DNA from: Methylocystis sp. H62
GTDB lineage: Bacteria > Pseudomonadota > Alphaproteobacteria > Rhizobiales > Beijerinckiaceae
Reading direction: 5' to 3'
Assembly: GCF_015709515.1 (NCBI RefSeq)
Contig: NZ_JADNQZ010000050.1
Span: 92,440-156,439, forward strand
Length of the DNA: 64,000 nt
Under the pieces are notes generated by a model. That model had not been told where the DNA came from, ran no database searches, and was given only the letters and a program-made list of their open reading frames with translations. Of this stretch, positions 1 to 11,100 are shown piece after piece. Numbering within the stretch: the stretch's first letter is position 1; the number at the start of each line of letters is the position of its first letter. A program made the translations under genes and the position numbers.

Positions 1-214
1 CATTCGCCGGTGCCCGGAAAACGCGACGATCGAGGTCAGGGGCCACGTTCGTGGTTCGGGCGCGAAAGCGCCCAATGATGCGCTGGCGCAGAGGCGCGCG
101 GAGGCGGCGACGGGTTATATCGAGGGCCAGGGCGTCGGCGGGCGCCGCCTCGTCGCATTCCCCGGCGAAGCGGATCAGGCGGAAAACCGCGCCCTCACCT
201 TTGAGGTTCGATGA
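1..214 (+). CDS. OmpA-family protein, C-terminal fragment
   Basis: The frame starting at base 2 is open from the window edge to a TGA at 212-214 (70 residues). The peptide has the layout of an OmpA-like peptidoglycan-binding domain end: a short strand with IEVRGH, then NDALAQRRAEAATGYI, which matches the usual N-x-x-L-x-x-R-A-x-x-V-x-x-Y-L helix, then a glycine turn and a final strand. In that family the domain anchors outer-membrane or periplasmic proteins to peptidoglycan. The N-terminal part lies outside the window, so the full architecture is unknown. It is on the same strand as the glycogen genes but 120 bases upstream and probably unrelated to them. Confidence 0.6.
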   Translation, partial: IRRCPENATIEVRGHVRGSGAKAPNDALAQRRAEAATGYIEGQGVGGRRLVAFPGEADQAENRALTFEVR

Positions 215-222
215 GCAGCTCT

Positions 223-245
223 CGGCGCCTCAACTTCAGGCGCCG
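223..245 (+). terminator. Inverted repeat after the OmpA-like gene
   Basis: CGGCGCCT and AGGCGCCG form a perfect 8-bp stem around a 7-base loop, nine bases after the stop codon of the upstream gene. There is no following T-run, so it is at best a weak or Rho-assisted terminator, or an mRNA-stabilising hairpin. Confidence 0.3.
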
Positions 246-334
246 GCGCGGCCCGTAGCGCCAAATTCCAATTCTACTTACAACAGCGGCCTCTAAGACC
301 TGCCGGGAACGCCGTCCGTCGCGAAAGGATCGCC

Positions 335-2788
335 TTGAACGCTTTTGACCCGCCCGAGGCCGCCCATAAGGCCGTCGTCGCCGCGCTGCGCGACGACGTG
401 CAGCGGCGTCTCACCTATACGGTCGGCAAGGACAACGCCGACGCCAGTCCGCGTGACTGGTTCGTCGCGACCGCGCTGGCGACCCGCGACCGGCTCGTAC
501 CGTCTTGGCTCGCGTCGACGAAGCGCAATTATCGGGAAGACCGGCGCCGCGTTTATTATCTCTCGCTCGAATTTCTCATTGGCCGTCTGCTCATCGACAC
601 GCTGACCAATCTCGGTCTGACCGAGGCGATGCGCGACGCGCTCGCCGAACTTGGCGTCGACCTCGATATGCTGCGCGCGCTCGAGCCCGATGCGGCGCTC
701 GGCAATGGCGGGCTCGGGCGCCTCGCCGCCTGTTTCATGGACAGCATGGCGACTCTCGAAATCGCCGCCATGGGATATGGCATTCGTTACGACCACGGCC
801 TGTTTCGCCAGACGCTCAAGGACGGCTGGCAGCACGAATATCCCGAAAACTGGCTCTCCTTTGGCAATTCCTGGCAGTTCCCGCGGCCGGAAATCACCTA
901 TGACGTCGGCTTTTTCGGCCATGTCGAAAGTTCGCGCCTCGCCGACGGCATGCTGGCGCATGTGTGGCGGCCGGGCGAAACCATCGTCGCCGTCGCCTAT
1001 GACACGCCTGTCGTCGGGTGGCGCGGCAAACATGTCAACACGCTGCGCCTGTGGTCGGCGCGAGCGCCTGACGCGCTGCGCCTCGACGCTTTCAATCAGG
1101 GCGATCATGTCGGGGCGCAATCGGAGCAGGCGCGCGCCGAAGCGATTTCCAAAGTTCTTTATCCAAGCGATTCGACGCCGGCGGGACAGGAGCTGCGGCT
1201 GCGGCAGGAATATTTCTTCGCCTCGGCCTCGCTGCAGGATCTGATCCGCCGTCACATCAGGCAGACCGGCGACATCCACAGGCTCGCCGACAAGGTGGCG
1301 ATCCAGCTCAATGACACGCATCCGGCGATCGGCGTCGCCGAGCTGATGCGGCTTCTCGTCGACGTCCACGGCGTTGAATGGCAGGAGGCCTGGCGCATCA
1401 CCCAGGCGACCTTCTCCTACACCAATCACACGCTCTTGCCGGAAGCGCTCGAAACCTGGCCGGTGCAGCTGATGGAGCGACTGCTGCCGCGCCACATGCA
1501 GATCATCTATCTCATCAACGCCATGCACCTCGACTGCCTGCGCGCCAAAGGCGCGAGCGACGCGGCGACGCTCTCCTCGGTGTCGCTCATCGACGAACGT
1601 AACGGACGGCATGTCCGTATGGGCCATTTGGCGTTTCTGGGTTCGCACAAGGTGAATGGCGTCTCGGCGCTGCATAGCGCGCTGGTCAAGGAGACGGTGT
1701 TCAAGGATTTCAATCGGCTCTATCCAGACCGCATCGTCAATAAGACGAACGGCGTCACCTTCCGCCGCTGGCTGCTCGAGGCCAATCCGCCGCTGTCGCG
1801 ATTGCTCAGGGACACGATCGGCGCTGGCGTTTTCGATGATCCGGAGCGGCTGATCGAGCTCGAGAAATTTGCCGACGACGCAGAGTTCCAAAACAAATTT
1901 GCGGCGGCCAAGCGCGAGAACAAGGCGCGTCTCGCAGCGACAGTCTTCGAGCGCGTCGACGTCAGGATCGATCCCGCGGCGCTCTTTGACGCGCAGATTA
2001 AGCGCATCCATGAATATAAGCGCCAGCTTTTGAACGTGCTTGAAGCCGTCGCGCTCTATCAGGACATCCTCGCGCAGCCCGGGCGCGAATTTTCGCCGCG
2101 GGTGAAGATCTTCGCCGGCAAGGCGGCGGCGAGCTATCATCAGGCGAAGCTCATCATCAAGCTCGCGAACGATGTGGCGAAAGTCGTGAACGCCGATCCG
2201 GCGACGCGCGGCCTTTTGAAGATCGTGTTCCTGCCGAATTACAATGTGAGCCTCGCCGAGACGATCATCCCGGCGGCCGATCTTTCCGAGCAGATTTCGA
2301 CCGCCGGCATGGAGGCGTCAGGCACCGGCAATATGAAATTCGCGCTCAACGGCGCGCTCACCATCGGCACGCTGGACGGCGCCAATGTCGAAATCAGGGA
2401 GCGAGTCGGCGACGACAACATCTTCATCTTCGGCCTCACGGCGCAGGAGGTGGAGGAGAGCCGCGCGAAGGGCATCGACGCGCGCGAGACGATCGCCGCC
2501 AGTCCGCGTCTCGCCGAGGCGTTGCGGGCCATCGCCGCCGGCGTCTTTTCGCCCGACGATCCGCATCGCTACGCGCAGCTTGTCGATACGCTGACCTACT
2601 ACGATCACTTTCTGGTCGCCAAGGACTTCGACGCCTATTGGGAGGCGCAGCGCCGCGTCGACGCGCGCTGGCGGGACCAGAAAGCATGGCGGCGGTCGAG
2701 CATTCTCAACACGGCGCGGGTTGCATGGTTTTCCTCCGACCGCACGATCCGCGAATATGCGCAAGAGATCTGGAATGTCGCTGTGTAG
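335..2788 (+). CDS. glgP: Glycogen phosphorylase
   Basis: Releases glucose-1-phosphate from the non-reducing ends of glycogen in the cytoplasm, using pyridoxal phosphate. The 817-residue product has the usual GT35 length. Near residue 656 it carries EASGTGNMKFALNGAL, the signature whose lysine binds PLP. KRIHEYKRQLLN and the N-terminal YYLSLEFLIGR block are also typical. The start is TTG at 335, preceded by GAAAGGA at 322-328; the next in-frame ATG would remove conserved N-terminal sequence. It is the first gene of a cluster covering glycogen synthesis and breakdown (glgP, glgB, glgC, glgA, glgX-malQ), all on the plus strand. The rare start codon may lower its expression. Confidence 0.97.
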   Translation: MNAFDPPEAAHKAVVAALRDDVQRRLTYTVGKDNADASPRDWFVATALATRDRLVPSWLASTKRNYREDRRRVYYLSLEFLIGRLLIDTLTNLGLTEAMRDALAELGVDLDMLRALEPDAALGNGGLGRLAACFMDSMATLEIAAMGYGIRYDHGLFRQTLKDGWQHEYPENWLSFGNSWQFPRPEITYDVGFFGHVESSRLADGMLAHVWRPGETIVAVAYDTPVVGWRGKHVNTLRLWSARAPDALRLDAFNQGDHVGAQSEQARAEAISKVLYPSDSTPAGQELRLRQEYFFASASLQDLIRRHIRQTGDIHRLADKVAIQLNDTHPAIGVAELMRLLVDVHGVEWQEAWRITQATFSYTNHTLLPEALETWPVQLMERLLPRHMQIIYLINAMHLDCLRAKGASDAATLSSVSLIDERNGRHVRMGHLAFLGSHKVNGVSALHSALVKETVFKDFNRLYPDRIVNKTNGVTFRRWLLEANPPLSRLLRDTIGAGVFDDPERLIELEKFADDAEFQNKFAAAKRENKARLAATVFERVDVRIDPAALFDAQIKRIHEYKRQLLNVLEAVALYQDILAQPGREFSPRVKIFAGKAAASYHQAKLIIKLANDVAKVVNADPATRGLLKIVFLPNYNVSLAETIIPAADLSEQISTAGMEASGTGNMKFALNGALTIGTLDGANVEIRERVGDDNIFIFGLTAQEVEESRAKGIDARETIAASPRLAEALRAIAAGVFSPDDPHRYAQLVDTLTYYDHFLVAKDFDAYWEAQRRVDARWRDQKAWRRSSILNTARVAWFSSDRTIREYAQEIWNVAV

Positions 2789-2795
2789 TAAGACT

Positions 2796-2879
2796 GCGTC
2801 ATTGCGAGCGAAGCGAAGCAATCCAACGTCGTTCGATCATATCTGGATTGCTTCGTCGCTTCGCTCCTCGCAATGACGA
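2796..2879. repeat. Dispersed palindromic repeat, family A (glgP-glgB gap)
   Basis: GCGTCATTGCGAGCGAAG at the left is mirrored by CTTCGCTCCTCGCAATGACG at the right, with a second pair AGCAATCCA/TGGATTGCT inside, giving one long hairpin. A second copy lies at 27019-27102 and a half copy at 32957-32990. This REP-like unit fills the gap between glgP and glgB and could stabilise the upstream mRNA or end part of the transcription. Confidence 0.85.
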
Positions 2880-2900
2880 TGCGGCTTCAAGGACGTTAGA

Positions 2901-5108
2901 GTGACAAAAGCCGACTGGCGCGCTTCCGCAGACGACATCAACGCCATCCTCGGCGCGCGTCATGGCGATCCTTTCGCCGTGCTCGGCCTGCATGAAACGC
3001 CAGCGGGCTATGTGATCCGCGCGTGCGTTCCAGGCGCGACGAGCGTGGAGGCGATTGCGCCCGACGGCGGCGTGGTCGCGCCGCTGGGTCGCGTTCACGC
3101 CGATGGCTTCTTCGAAGGGTTGACGCCGCTGAAGCGTCGCGCGCTTTATCGCCTTGTCGCCTCGAACGACGCGGCGCGATGGGAATTCGCCGACCCTTAC
3201 TCCTTTTCGCCGGTGCTTGGTCCCACAGACGACCATCTGCTCGTCGAAGGCGCGCATCAGAAGCTCTATGACAAGCTCGGCGCGCATATGCTGACCCATG
3301 AGGGCGTCGAAGGAACCCATTTCGCCGTCTGGGCGCCGAACGCGAGGCGCGTCTCCGTCGTCGGCGACTTCAACCAATGGGATGGGCGACGCGCGCAGAT
3401 GCGCAAGCGGATCGACAGCGGCGTCTGGGAGATCTTCATTCCTGGCGTCGGCGCCGGCGCGAATTACAAATATGAAATCATCGGGCGCCATGGCGAGCTC
3501 TTGCCGCTCAAGGCCGACCCGCTCGGCTTCGAGGCGGAGCTGCGCCCCTCGACCGCGTCCGTCGTCGCCTCGAACGCGCCCTATCACTGGGGCGATGAGG
3601 TTCACATGCGCGCGCGCGCTGAAGTTGACCCGCGACGTTCGCCCATGTCGGTCTATGAAGTGCATCTGCCGTCGTGGCGGCGCGGCGAGGATGGGCGCTT
3701 TCTGACCTACGACGAACTCGCCGATCAGCTCGTGCCCTATGTCGCCGATCTCGGCTTCACCCATATCGAGCTGATGCCGATCAATGAGCATCCGCTCGAC
3801 GCCTCCTGGGGCTATCAGCCGATCGGGCTCTTTGCGCCGACGCGGCGGCACGGCGATTCCTATGGCTTTCGCCGTTTCGTCGATCGCGCGCATCAGGCCG
3901 GCCTCAGCGTCATTCTCGACTGGGTTCCGGCGCATTTTCCGACCGACGAACATGGCCTCGCGCAATTCGACGGCGGGCCGCTCTATGAGCATTCTGATCC
4001 CAAGCGCGGTTTTCATCCCGACTGGAACACCGCGATCTATGATTACGGGCGCCGCGAAGTGGCGAATTTTCTCATCGCCAGCGCGCTCTATTGGCTCGAC
4101 CGCTTCCACATCGACGGGCTGCGCGTCGACGCCGTCGCCTCCATGCTCTATCTCGACTATTCGCGAAAGCCGGGCGAATGGTCGCCCAATCCCGACGGCT
4201 CCAACGACAATCGCGACGCGGTCGCCTTTCTTCAAAGGTTCAATGAACGCGTCTATGCGCTCTATCCCGGCGTCGTGACCATCGCCGAGGAATCGACCGC
4301 CTGGGGCGGCGTCACGCGGCCGACATATGCGGGCGGACTCGGCTTCGGCTTCAAATGGAACATGGGGTGGATGAACGATACGCTGCGCTATCTTTCGTCC
4401 GAACCCGTCCATCGCAAATGGCGCCATAGCGAGCTGACCTTCGGTCTGCTCTACGCCTTCACCGAGAATTTCGTGCTGCCCATCTCTCATGACGAGGTCG
4501 TGCACGGCAAGGGTTCGGTGATCGGTAAAATTCCCGGCGATGAATGGCGCCGTTTCGCAACAGCGCGCGCCTATTATGGATTCATGTGGGGCCATCCCGG
4601 CAAGAAGCTCCTGTTCATGGGTCAGGAATTCGGCCAGACGGGCGAGTGGAATTTCGCGAGCAGCCTCGACTGGTGGTTACTGGATTTTCCCCCGCATCGG
4701 GGACTTCAGGCGTTTATCCGAGATCTGAACCGCGTCTATCGCGATCACGAGGCGCTCTATGCGCGCGACTGCGAGGCCGAAGGCTTCCAGTGGATCGTCG
4801 CGGACGACGCGGAGAGTTCGGTATTCGCCTTCGCGCGTTTTGGCGCGGATCGTTCCCGCGCGATCGCCGTCATATCGAATTTCACGCCGGTGACGCGCAG
4901 CGCCTATCGGCTCGGCCTGCCGCGCGCCGGACGCTGGCGTGAACTCGTCAATTCCGACGCTGCGGTCTATGGCGGCTCTGGACTTGGCAATCTCGGCGCC
5001 ATTCATGCGCGCGCCGAAGGATTCCGCGACTTTCCCGCGAGCGCCGAGATTCTTTTGCCGCCGCTTTCGACTCTCTTCTTCGCATTCGAAAGCGATGAAT
5101 TAGAATGA
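2901..5108 (+). CDS. glgB: 1,4-alpha-glucan branching enzyme
   Basis: Introduces alpha-1,6 branches into glycogen (GH13). The 735-residue product is full length. It has an N-terminal region and a CBM48 module (GTHFAVWAPNARRVSVVGDFN near residue 140), then the catalytic barrel. GLRVDAVASMLYLDY holds the nucleophile aspartate, TIAEESTAWGG the acid/base glutamate, and PISHDEVVHGKGS the conserved histidine-aspartate pair. The start is GTG at 2901 with AAGGACG about 5 bases upstream. It follows glgP after a palindromic repeat and precedes glgC by 177 bases. Confidence 0.97.
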   Translation: MTKADWRASADDINAILGARHGDPFAVLGLHETPAGYVIRACVPGATSVEAIAPDGGVVAPLGRVHADGFFEGLTPLKRRALYRLVASNDAARWEFADPYSFSPVLGPTDDHLLVEGAHQKLYDKLGAHMLTHEGVEGTHFAVWAPNARRVSVVGDFNQWDGRRAQMRKRIDSGVWEIFIPGVGAGANYKYEIIGRHGELLPLKADPLGFEAELRPSTASVVASNAPYHWGDEVHMRARAEVDPRRSPMSVYEVHLPSWRRGEDGRFLTYDELADQLVPYVADLGFTHIELMPINEHPLDASWGYQPIGLFAPTRRHGDSYGFRRFVDRAHQAGLSVILDWVPAHFPTDEHGLAQFDGGPLYEHSDPKRGFHPDWNTAIYDYGRREVANFLIASALYWLDRFHIDGLRVDAVASMLYLDYSRKPGEWSPNPDGSNDNRDAVAFLQRFNERVYALYPGVVTIAEESTAWGGVTRPTYAGGLGFGFKWNMGWMNDTLRYLSSEPVHRKWRHSELTFGLLYAFTENFVLPISHDEVVHGKGSVIGKIPGDEWRRFATARAYYGFMWGHPGKKLLFMGQEFGQTGEWNFASSLDWWLLDFPPHRGLQAFIRDLNRVYRDHEALYARDCEAEGFQWIVADDAESSVFAFARFGADRSRAIAVISNFTPVTRSAYRLGLPRAGRWRELVNSDAAVYGGSGLGNLGAIHARAEGFRDFPASAEILLPPLSTLFFAFESDELE

Positions 5109-5164
5109 AGATCGAATCGAGCAGGGCGATGAAGATGTCCGCTTCAAGAGATCGGGGCAAAGAT

Positions 5165-5224
5165 TTCCTCATCCTGAGGAGGCCCGAAAGGGCTTCGAGA
5201 CGCCTGCTGCGCAGGCTCCCCAGC
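5165..5224. repeat. Dispersed palindromic repeat, family B (glgB-glgC gap)
   Basis: CCTCATCCTGAGGAG followed by a GGCCCGAAAGGGC hairpin and CTTCGAGACGCC is the same motif seen at 21766-21965 and 30116-30246 in either orientation. It occupies most of the gap between glgB and glgC. The rest of the gap shows no gene. Confidence 0.75.
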
Positions 5225-5285
5225 ATGAGCGCGAAGGCGCCCCATTCGCGCGATCACCACGTCATCGATCTGATGGGAACTGGCG

Positions 5286-6548
5286 ATGTCGGCCTTTGAA
5301 AATCCGCCCCTGGCGCGCCACGCCATGGCCTATGTCCTCGCCGGCGGCCGCGGCGCGCGGCTGATGGAACTGACCGACAGGCGCGCCAAGCCCGCGGTTT
5401 ATTTCGGCGGCAAGTCGCGCATCATCGACTTCGCGCTCTCCAATGCGCTCAACTCCGGCATCAGGCGCATTTGCGTCGCTACGCAATACAAGGCGCACAG
5501 CCTCATCCGCCATTTGCAGCGCGGCTGGAGCTTCTTTCGCACCGAGCGAAACGAGAGCTTCGACATTCTGCCGGCGAGCCAGCGCGTGTCCGAAGACCAC
5601 TGGTATCTCGGCACGGCCGACGCCGTCTATCAGAACCTCGACATCGTCGAGAGCTATGATCCCAAATATATCGTGCTGCTCGCGGGCGATCACGTCTACA
5701 AGATGGATTACGAGCCCATGCTGCAGCAGCATGTGGACTCCGGCGCCGATGTGACGATCGGCTGTTTCGAGGTGCCGCGCGCAGAGGCGTCCAGTTTCGG
5801 CGTCATGCATGTCGACGAAAACGACCGCATCATCTCCTTCATCGAAAAGCCGCGCGATCCGCCGGCAATGCCGGGACATCCGGACCGCGCGCTCGTCAGC
5901 ATGGGCATCTATGTGTTCGAGGCGAAGTTTCTTTACGAGCAATTGCGCCGCGACGCCGCTGAGACGCTCTCGACGCATGACTTCGGCAAGGATTTGATCC
6001 CCTACATCGTCTCGCATGGCAAAGCCGTCGCGCATCATTTCGAGCGCTCCTGCGTGCGCGCGGCGAGCGAGCCCAACGCCTATTGGCGCGACGTCGGCAC
6101 GGTGGACGCCTATTGGGCGGCCAATATCGATCTCACCGACTTCACGCCGCAGCTCGATCTTTACGATCGCAACTGGCCGATCTGGACATATGCCGAAATC
6201 ACCCCGCCGGCGAAATTCGTGCATGATCAGGTCGGACGGCGCGGACAGGCGCTGTCCTCGCTCGTTTCGGGCGGCTGCATCGTTTCCGGTTCGACGCTGC
6301 GCCGAACGCTGCTCTTTACCGGCGTGCGCGTGAATTCCTACGCAACCGTCGAGAACGCCGTCGTCCTGCCCTATGTCGACGTCGGCCGCTCGGCGCGGCT
6401 CACCAATGTCGTCGTCGACCGCGGCGTGCAGATCCCGCAGGGCCTCGTCGTCGGGGAGGACCCGGCGTTCGACGCCGCGCGTTTCCGCCGCACCGAGGGC
6501 GGGATCTGTCTCATCACCCAGCCGATGATCGACAGGCTCGGCGCATGA
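5286..6548 (+). CDS. glgC: Glucose-1-phosphate adenylyltransferase (ADP-glucose pyrophosphorylase)
   Basis: Makes ADP-glucose from ATP and glucose-1-phosphate, the committed step of bacterial glycogen synthesis. The 420-residue product starts with the nucleotidyl-transferase signature [20 protein letters not shown], followed by [20 protein letters not shown], both nearly as in E. coli GlgC. The C-terminal third has the hexapeptide-like left-handed helix region ([20 protein letters not shown]). The family is usually regulated allosterically; in alphaproteobacteria fructose-6-phosphate and pyruvate are known activators. The ATG at 5286 lacks a strong ribosome-binding site. The stop overlaps the glgA start by 4 bases (ATGA), indicating translational coupling. 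Confidence 0.97.
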   Translation: MSAFENPPLARHAMAYVLAGGRGARLMELTDRRAKPAVYFGGKSRIIDFALSNALNSGIRRICVATQYKAHSLIRHLQRGWSFFRTERNESFDILPASQRVSEDHWYLGTADAVYQNLDIVESYDPKYIVLLAGDHVYKMDYEPMLQQHVDSGADVTIGCFEVPRAEASSFGVMHVDENDRIISFIEKPRDPPAMPGHPDRALVSMGIYVFEAKFLYEQLRRDAAETLSTHDFGKDLIPYIVSHGKAVAHHFERSCVRAASEPNAYWRDVGTVDAYWAANIDLTDFTPQLDLYDRNWPIWTYAEITPPAKFVHDQVGRRGQALSSLVSGGCIVSGSTLRRTLLFTGVRVNSYATVENAVVLPYVDVGRSARLTNVVVDRGVQIPQGLVVGEDPAFDAARFRRTEGGICLITQPMIDRLGA

Positions 6549-8002
6549 GTGCGCTGCGCGCGCTCGCCATCGCTTCGGAGATGGCGCCTTTCGCCAAGAC
6601 CGGCGGACTCGCCGATGTGGTCGGCGCGCTGCCGTATGCGCTCGCCGCCGAAAACATCGAACTGCGCACGCTCATTCCGGGCTATCCCGACGTAATCGCT
6701 GCGTTGCGCGTCGGAGAGACGGTTTTTGAGTTTGACGACCTTTTCGGCGGACCCGCTTGGATTCATGCCTCCCGCCATCAGGGCGTCACGATTTATGCGC
6801 TCATCGCGCCGCATCTTTATGCGCGCGAAGGGGGACTCTATACGGGACCGGACGGCGCGGATTATCACGACAACGCCTTCCGCTTCGCGGCGCTCGCCTG
6901 GGCAGGCGCGCAGATCGGGCTCGGCGCGCTCGACGGATTTACGCCCGACGTCGTGCATGCCCATGACTGGCAGGCGGCGCTCGCGCCGGCCTATATGCAT
7001 TATGCGGCGCGGCCGCGCCCGGCGACGATCGTCAGCATCCACAACATCGCCTTCCAGGGACAATTCCCCAAAGAACTGCTGCAGCCGTTGCGACTGCCGC
7101 CGCGCGCGTTCGATATCGACGGCGTCGAATATTACGGCGCGATCGGTTTCTTGAAGGCCGGCCTGCAGCTCGCCGACCGGATCACCACCGTCTCGCCAAG
7201 CTATGCGCGCGAGATCGAGACGCCGGAATTCGGCATGGGCCTCGAGGGCCTGTTGCGGGCCCGCGCGGATCGCGTGAGCGGCATTTTGAACGGCGTCGAT
7301 GAAGAGACGTGGGATCCGGCGACCGACGCGCATCTTGGAACGCGCTATGATCATTGGAGCCTGCCGTCGCGCGCCAGGAACAAGGCGGCTTTGCAGAAAC
7401 GTCTGCGACTGCGCGTCGATCCCGACGCCTTTCTCATCGGCGTCGTCAGCCGGCTGTCCTGGCAAAAGGGGCTCGATTTACTGCTCGACGTTTTGCCGCA
7501 GCTGATGCGCGGCCGCGCGCAACTTGCGTTGCTCGGCGCTGGCGATAAAGCGCTGGAGGAAGGATTTGTCGCTGCAGAAGCCGCGCATCCCGGCCGCGTC
7601 GGCGTTCATATCGGCTATAGCGAAGAGCTTGCGCATATGGTCCAGGCGGGCGTTGACGCGTTCCTCGTGCCGTCGCGCTTCGAGCCATGCGGACTGACGC
7701 AGCTGTATGCGCTGCGTTATGGCGCCGTGCCGATCGTTTCGCGCGTCGGCGGTCTGAAAGACACCATCGTCGACGCCAATGAAATGGCGCTGCAGGCCGA
7801 CGTCGCGACCGGCCTGCAATTTTCGCCGACGACCGCCGAGGCGCTCGCCCTCACGCTGCGCGAAGCGGAACGTTTGTTTGAGGACGCCGAGACGTGGCGC
7901 AAGATTCAGGTCAATGGCATGAGAACCGACGTTTCCTGGCGCAATCCGGCGCGCCGCTACGCGAAGCTTTTTGAGGACGCGGTCGCCGCGAGAGCAGGGT
8001 GA
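6545..8002 (+). CDS. glgA: Glycogen synthase (ADP-glucose type)
   Basis: A GT5 glycosyltransferase that extends alpha-1,4-glucan from ADP-glucose. The 485-residue product begins with the [13 protein letters not shown] motif that binds ADP-glucose. The C-terminal Rossmann domain has [14 protein letters not shown] and the acceptor/nucleotide block [18 protein letters not shown]. It overlaps glgC by 4 bases, so the two are translationally coupled and act in consecutive steps. The downstream gap to glgX is filled by a GC-rich repeat. Confidence 0.97.
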   Translation: MSALRALAIASEMAPFAKTGGLADVVGALPYALAAENIELRTLIPGYPDVIAALRVGETVFEFDDLFGGPAWIHASRHQGVTIYALIAPHLYAREGGLYTGPDGADYHDNAFRFAALAWAGAQIGLGALDGFTPDVVHAHDWQAALAPAYMHYAARPRPATIVSIHNIAFQGQFPKELLQPLRLPPRAFDIDGVEYYGAIGFLKAGLQLADRITTVSPSYAREIETPEFGMGLEGLLRARADRVSGILNGVDEETWDPATDAHLGTRYDHWSLPSRARNKAALQKRLRLRVDPDAFLIGVVSRLSWQKGLDLLLDVLPQLMRGRAQLALLGAGDKALEEGFVAAEAAHPGRVGVHIGYSEELAHMVQAGVDAFLVPSRFEPCGLTQLYALRYGAVPIVSRVGGLKDTIVDANEMALQADVATGLQFSPTTAEALALTLREAERLFEDAETWRKIQVNGMRTDVSWRNPARRYAKLFEDAVAARAG

Positions 8003-8019
8003 CTGTTTCGGCAACAAAG

Positions 8020-8156
8020 CCCCCTCCCTGTCCCTCCCCCGCTTTCGCGCGAGAGGGGACCCCAACGATCGGCGTCGCGCACGGTGTGCGACCTGCGCTG
8101 CGTCTGCCTCCCTCTCCCGCAAGCGAAGCGCAGCGGGGGAGGGTTGGGGAGGGGGC
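8020..8156. repeat. GC-rich palindromic repeat, family C, touching the glgX start
   Basis: CCCCTCCCTGTCCCTCCCCC at the left is mirrored by GGGGGAGGGTTGGGGAGGGG at the right, with smaller palindromes inside. A related element is at 28110-28234. Its right arm ends one base before the ATG of the GlgX-MalQ gene, so its purine run doubles as that gene's ribosome-binding region. Confidence 0.75.
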
Positions 8157-11100
8157 ATGATCGGCCGCCTCACCGATGGCGCGCCGGAGCCGCTCGGCGT
8201 CACGCCGGATGAGCGCGGCGCCAATGTCGCGGTGTTTTCGGCTCACGCCGAAGCGATCGAGCTTTGTCTCTTCGATGACGCCGACGAAGAGATCGCCCGG
8301 ATAAAATTGCCCACGCGCAGCGGCGACGTTTTTCATGGCTATATCGAAGGCCTCAAAGAAGGCCAGCGCTACGGCTTTCGCGCCTACGGACATGATGCGG
8401 CGGACGCCGGCCATCGCTTCAATCCGGCGAAACTTCTCGTCGACCCTAACGCGCTCGCGCTCGATCGCGCTTTCACGCTGCACCCTTCGCTATTCGCTTA
8501 TGGCGACGCCGCGCACGTCGACAGCGCCGCGCATCTGCCGAAAGCAATTGTCACGAAGCCCGTCCCTGCGGAGTCGCCGCGGCCAAAGCATCCCTGGCGC
8601 GATACGCTCATCTATGAGCTTCACGTCAAGGGTTTCACCGCCACCCATCCCGACATTCCGCAACATCTGCGCGGGACCTTCGCCGGCCTCGCACATGATG
8701 CGGCGATCGCGCATCTAAAACGGCTCGGCGTCACGACGTTGGAGCTTCTGCCCTGCGCGGCGTGGATCGACGAGCGTCATTTGCCGCCGCTCGGGCTCTC
8801 CAACTCCTGGGGGTACAATCCCATCGCCATGATGGCGCCCGACCCGCGCCTCGCGCCGGGGGGCTGGCGTGAAGTGCGGGAAGCTGTCGGCAGGCTTCAC
8901 GACGCCGGGCTCGAAGTCATTCTTGATGTCGTGTTCAACCATACCGGCGAAAGCGACGAATTCGGACCGACGGTCTCGTTCCGAGGACTCGACAACGCCA
9001 GCTATTACCGACTCGCCGACGACCGCGCGCGTTATGTGAACGACTCCGGCTGCGGCAATATTCTCGACTGTACGCGCGCGCCTGTCGTGCGGCTCATCAT
9101 GGATGCGCTGCGCGCCTGGGCGCTCCATGGCGGCGTCGACGGCTTTCGCTTCGATCTCGCGACGACGCTCGCGCGTCGCCCCTCGGGCTTCGATCGCGAC
9201 GCGCCATTTCTTTCCGCGATCCTGCAAGACCCCGTGCTGCGGGACTTAAAGCTCATCGCCGAACCCTGGGATTTGGGCCCGGGCGGCTATCGGCTGGGCG
9301 ATTTTCCCGAGCCTTTCGCCGAATGGAACGATCGCTATCGCGACAGCGCGCGCGGCTTCTGGCGCGGCGACTCTCACGGCGTCGCCGAGCTTGCGACGCG
9401 CGTTGCCGGCTCGCAGGACGTGTTTGCGCGCAGGCGCCCATCACGCAGCGTCAATTTCATTGCGGCGCATGACGGCTTCACTTTGCGCGATCTCGTTTCC
9501 TACGCGCATAAGCACAATGAAGCGAATGGCGAAGAGAACCGTGACGGCGCCGACCACACTCTTTCCTGGAACAATGGCGTCGAAGGCGAGAGCGAGGACA
9601 CGGCGATCATTGCAGCGCGCAAGCGGGACGCGCACAATCTGCTCGCGACGTTGCTGTTCTCGCGCGGAACGCCGATGCTGGCCATGGGCGCGGAACTTGG
9701 GAAGACGCAGTCCGGCAATAATAACGCCTATGCGCAGGACAACGCGCTTTCATGGATCAATTGGGCGCGCGCCGATGAAGAACTGATCGACACGACGGCG
9801 AAGCTCATCGCGCTGCGCAAGCGACACTTGGCCTTGCGTGAGGATCGCTTTCTCGACGGCGCGCCGCGTGACGCTTCGCTTATCCCCGACGTCGAATGGC
9901 TGCGTCCTGACGGCGCGCCGCTGCGCGAAGACGACTGGCGCGACGGCGAGGCGCAAACGCTTGTGGTCGTGCTTTATGGCGAAGGCGATCGCGTCCTCGT
10001 CATTCTGCATCGCGGGCCTGACGAAATTGTCGTGCGGCCGCCGCCCGCTCGCGATGATCACGGCTGGAGATTGGCGTTCAGTTCGACGAAGGACGGCGCG
10101 GATGAAGACGTCGAAGGATGCATCTCTGTCGCGCCGCGCTCGGTTACGCTCCTCGTTGAGGAAAAGCGTGCATCCCGTCGGTCTATTGCGTCTGCTTCGG
10201 AAGAGATTATCTCGCGTCTCGCCGTGGCGACGGGCGTTGAACGACAATGGCGCGACGTCGAAGGCGCGCAGCACGACGTCCCGCACGAGACGGTTTGCGC
10301 GCTGCTGGCGCAGCTCGGCTTTCCGGCTGGAACGCTCAGCGATGCGCGCGAGAGTCTTGCGCGGCTTTCGGATTTCCGCGACAGACAGACCCTCCCCGCA
10401 AGTTTGTCGGTGAAGGAGGATGAGGCTTTCACGTTGCGGCTCGCCGCGCGCGACGGCCGCACGCCAGGCTGGATCGTCGTCACGCAGGAAGACGGAAGCT
10501 GTTCGCGCATCGCCCTGCGTGGGGAGAAGGCCACGCCGATCACATGGCGCGGACTGGATGGTCGGCGTTGCGACGGCGTCGCGGCGCGGCTGCCGCCGAT
10601 GCCCGCCGGTCGTCATCATTTGTCGATCAACAGCGGCGAGAGCTGTGCGCTTACCGTCGCGCCGCGGGGTTGTTTTTTGCCAGACGACGCGCGACGCGAA
10701 TTCGGCCTCTCCGCGCAGCTTTATTCGGTGCGCCGCGACGGCGATCAGGGGATCGGCGACTTCTCGACGCTTGGCGAACTCGCGCGCGTCGCCGCCAAGG
10801 CCGGCGCCGCGCTCATCGCCGTCAATCCGCTGCACGCCCTGTTTGCGCAAGACCGCACGCGCGTCAGTCCGTACTATCCGTCCGACCGGCGTTTCCTCGA
10901 TCCGCTCTATATCGATGTCGCTGAATTGCAGCGCATGCTCGGCGCGCCGATTGATCTCGACGAGAGCGCCGTGGCCGCTCTACGCGTCGGCGCGGATGTC
11001 GACTATCCCGGCGTGCATGCGCTGAAGATGGCGGCGCTCGAACGGGCCTTCGCAATCTTCCTTGATCTGTCGCGCCGCCAGCCTGACGCCGCACCGGTCG

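Noticed and set aside
293..2140. 615-codon open frame on the minus strand across glgP
   Set aside because: It lies fully antisense to a well-conserved gene. The translation is rich in Arg, Asp and Val with no domain pattern, as expected opposite GC-rich coding DNA.
2799..4595. 598-codon minus-strand frame across glgB
   Set aside because: A shadow of glgB codon bias; it begins and ends in unrelated sequence and has no ribosome-binding site or motif.
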